Positions 15,966 to 17,407 of a DNA stretch of 17,407 bases are shown here, in pieces. Origin of the DNA: Candidatus Omnitrophota bacterium (lineage in GTDB: Bacteria > Omnitrophota > Gorgyraeia > S143-82); contig JAMOOT010000056.1 of NCBI GenBank assembly GCA_027065215.1, positions 1-17,407 on the forward strand, written 5' to 3'. Made by a program: the position numbers and the translations under genes. The notes beneath the pieces were generated by a model that worked only from the letters and a program-made list of their open reading frames with translations, did no database searches and was not told where the DNA came from. Position 1 is the stretch's first letter, and the number at the start of each line of letters is the position of its first letter.

Positions 15966-15966
15966 A

Positions 15967-17407
15967 TCAATTAGTAGAAGATAGTCCTCCAGAGGCATCG
16001 GATTCTTTCATCTCTGGCAAGGACAAATTGTCTGGTAAATACATTGCAGCACTCTTATATCCAGATACATCAACATCAGGCAACGGTTGAGTAGGGTCTA
16101 TCACTTTTCCAGTTAAAAATATGAACAGATCGTTCTTTTCCACATACGTAGTCTTTCGAGTGAATAAATCACCCAGTACCGGTAGGTCAGACAATACTGG
16201 CACCCCAATCCTACTGGTCTTCTCTTCATCTTTCATCAACCCACCAATAACTATAGTATCATCGGACTTAATCATTATCTGTGTCTCTGCCTCCCGAACA
16301 TCCATTATAGGATAAGAGACCGCCGTTCCCTCGGTTTCATCTCCCAAACCAGGGCTCACATCACCTATCTTACTGACCACTGCAGGGTGAACTATCATAT
16401 TTATGTAATTGTCATCGCATATTTGAGGCACTACATTAAGTTGTATTCCTATATCTTGATAATACTCCAAATCTACAGATAAACTAACCGTACCATTACT
16501 TATTTCTTTATCAATACTAACTATCGGATACTTGGTTCCGACCAAGATAGTGGCTTCCTGATTGCTTACCGTCAGTATCTTAGGTGCAGAGAGCACATTT
16601 GCATCGGCCAAGTCTTCCAATGCCCTCAGGCCCGCAGAAAACTGGTTACCTGTGAGATGGCGAAAAACGAATCCTGCGCCATTATTTATCATACCTACTG
16701 AATTAATCCCACTGGAAATCTGCTGATAAGCAAACGGAACAGCATCATTGCTACCTATAATTGCATTTAACACAGACCGTACTGCATCTCCTTTATAAGC
16801 AACGTCCATATAGGGATTATCAGGTGTTCCAGTTTGAAGCATAAGCCCTAAATCCACCAACTTCCTCCAATCCACTTCTACAATATTAGATTCAATTAAG
16901 ACCAATTTAGGCATTCTATCGATTTTTTCTATTACCTTTGTAACTTTATCTATTATACTCTTTATATCAGTGACAATTAATAATTTCGACCGGCTTTTTC
17001 TCTCAGTCTGTTTTCTTTGACTTTTCTCTAATTTCCCCCTATTTTGGGACGCCACAAATTTCCACCCTCCCAAATAGGTCATCTCTAAGATCTCAGCCGA
17101 ACCACGGGGAGAAAGAAAACTCTCCACTACCTTTAAAGCATCACCCGCATCAATATACCTCAATTTATAAACCTTAGTCTCCACCTCTTTTACCTGAGAA
17201 AGATCCATCTCTTTCTTTTTCCTTTCTATTATCTTATCGAGTGGAGCAACAATAATAGTGTTCCCTACTTTTTCATAACCATATCCATAGGCCTTAACCA
17301 TTGTTTTTATTGCCTCCTCCCAAGGCGTATCAGTAAAAGTAATGCTAGTTATATTATCGGTTACTTCTGGCGAGATTACGATATTTATCCCTGCATCCTG
17401 GGCAATA
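15967..17407 (-). CDS. pilQ: PilQ-like outer-membrane secretin, 5' part missing
   Basis: The frame is open to the window edge, so the N-terminus is missing; 479 residues are visible, counted from position 17406. The ATG at 17301 is internal, because upstream codons read in frame as an N0/STN domain (DAGINIVISPEV, then TDTPWEEAIK). After N0 (1-56) comes one N1-type Secretin_N domain (about 75-165) containing a basic, Gln/Lys-rich loop. The secretin pore domain (about 235-438) follows, with VPVLSDLPVLGDLF (402-415), the family signature, and a short Ser-rich tail. N0 plus a single N1 suggests the type IV pilus secretin PilQ rather than GspD with three N domains, but the missing N-terminus could change this. 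Secretins form the outer-membrane gate for pili or secreted proteins, so the cell is diderm. No pilM-P genes are visible; they would lie upstream. Confidence 0.87.
   Translation of the reverse strand, partial: IAQDAGINIVISPEVTDNITSITFTDTPWEEAIKTMVKAYGYGYEKVGNTIIVAPLDKIIERKKKEMDLSQVKEVETKVYKLRYIDAGDALKVVESFLSPRGSAEILEMTYLGGWKFVASQNRGKLEKSQRKQTERKSRSKLLIVTDIKSIIDKVTKVIEKIDRMPKLVLIESNIVEVDWRKLVDLGLMLQTGTPDNPYMDVAYKGDAVRSVLNAIIGSNDAVPFAYQQISSGINSVGMINNGAGFVFRHLTGNQFSAGLRALEDLADANVLSAPKILTVSNQEATILVGTKYPIVSIDKEISNGTVSLSVDLEYYQDIGIQLNVVPQICDDNYINMIVHPAVVSKIGDVSPGLGDETEGTAVSYPIMDVREAETQIMIKSDDTIVIGGLMKDEEKTSRIGVPVLSDLPVLGDLFTRKTTYVEKNDLFIFLTGKVIDPTQPLPDVDVSGYKSAAMYLPDNLSLPEMKESDASGGLSSTN

Larger units (their letters stand above)
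15731..15966. other. Regulatory spacer between secretin and rng
   Basis: This 236-base AT-rich spacer holds the post-secretin dyad, three small inverted repeats, two promoter candidates and a loose direct repeat (CGTATAAATCTAAT near 15841 and GCATAAATCTGAT near 15881). No open frame of note is present. Confidence 0.6.

Noticed and set aside
17299..17301. ATG at 17301 as the secretin start
   Set aside because: The upstream codons stay open to the window edge and encode a typical N0/STN segment, so the gene begins outside the window.
1..17407. CRISPR arrays, tRNA/rRNA genes, insertion sequences
   Set aside because: I saw no regularly spaced repeats, no tRNA or rRNA signatures, and no transposase with flanking inverted repeats.

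Overview
The window looks like a chromosomal segment from an AT-rich, double-membraned bacterium, possibly an uncultured candidate phylum such as Omnitrophota or a relative. That placement is a low-confidence inference; there is no rRNA gene to test it. An outer-membrane secretin and a Wzz/GumC-type protein argue for a diderm cell. All supported genes lie on the minus strand, so transcription runs from high to low coordinates. Both ends of the window cut through genes. I see no rRNA, tRNA, CRISPR array or complete mobile element.

In transcription order: a PilQ-like secretin (15967 to the window edge) ends in a possible terminator dyad. A 236-base spacer rich in small inverted repeats follows, with two promoter candidates for the next unit. 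That unit is RNase E/G (rng), argC, argJ, an AEC-family membrane transporter and a small SAM-dependent methyltransferase, packed with overlaps or gaps of a few bases to about 16 bases.

A strong sigma70-type promoter sits in the 3' end of the methyltransferase gene. It is followed by a terminator-like hairpin in the leader of a second long unit: an unusual exported protein of about 539 residues, then nusA, infB, valS, nadC and a Wzz/GumC-type chain-length protein. After a 278-base spacer with its own promoter candidate, a predicted AAA-ATPase/nuclease-like gene runs off the left edge.

The second unit is a translation/transcription core operon (nusA-infB) with altered surroundings. rimP, ylxR and rbfA, which commonly flank these genes, are absent. 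The usual rimP position holds the exported protein. I read that protein as a chain of three modules: an N-terminal region resembling a 5'-nucleotidase/metallophosphoesterase with its metal-ligand motifs degraded, a thioredoxin-like module that keeps a CxxC pair, and a DsbA-like module that has lost its active-site cysteines but keeps four other cysteines. It is the best candidate in the window for undescribed biology.
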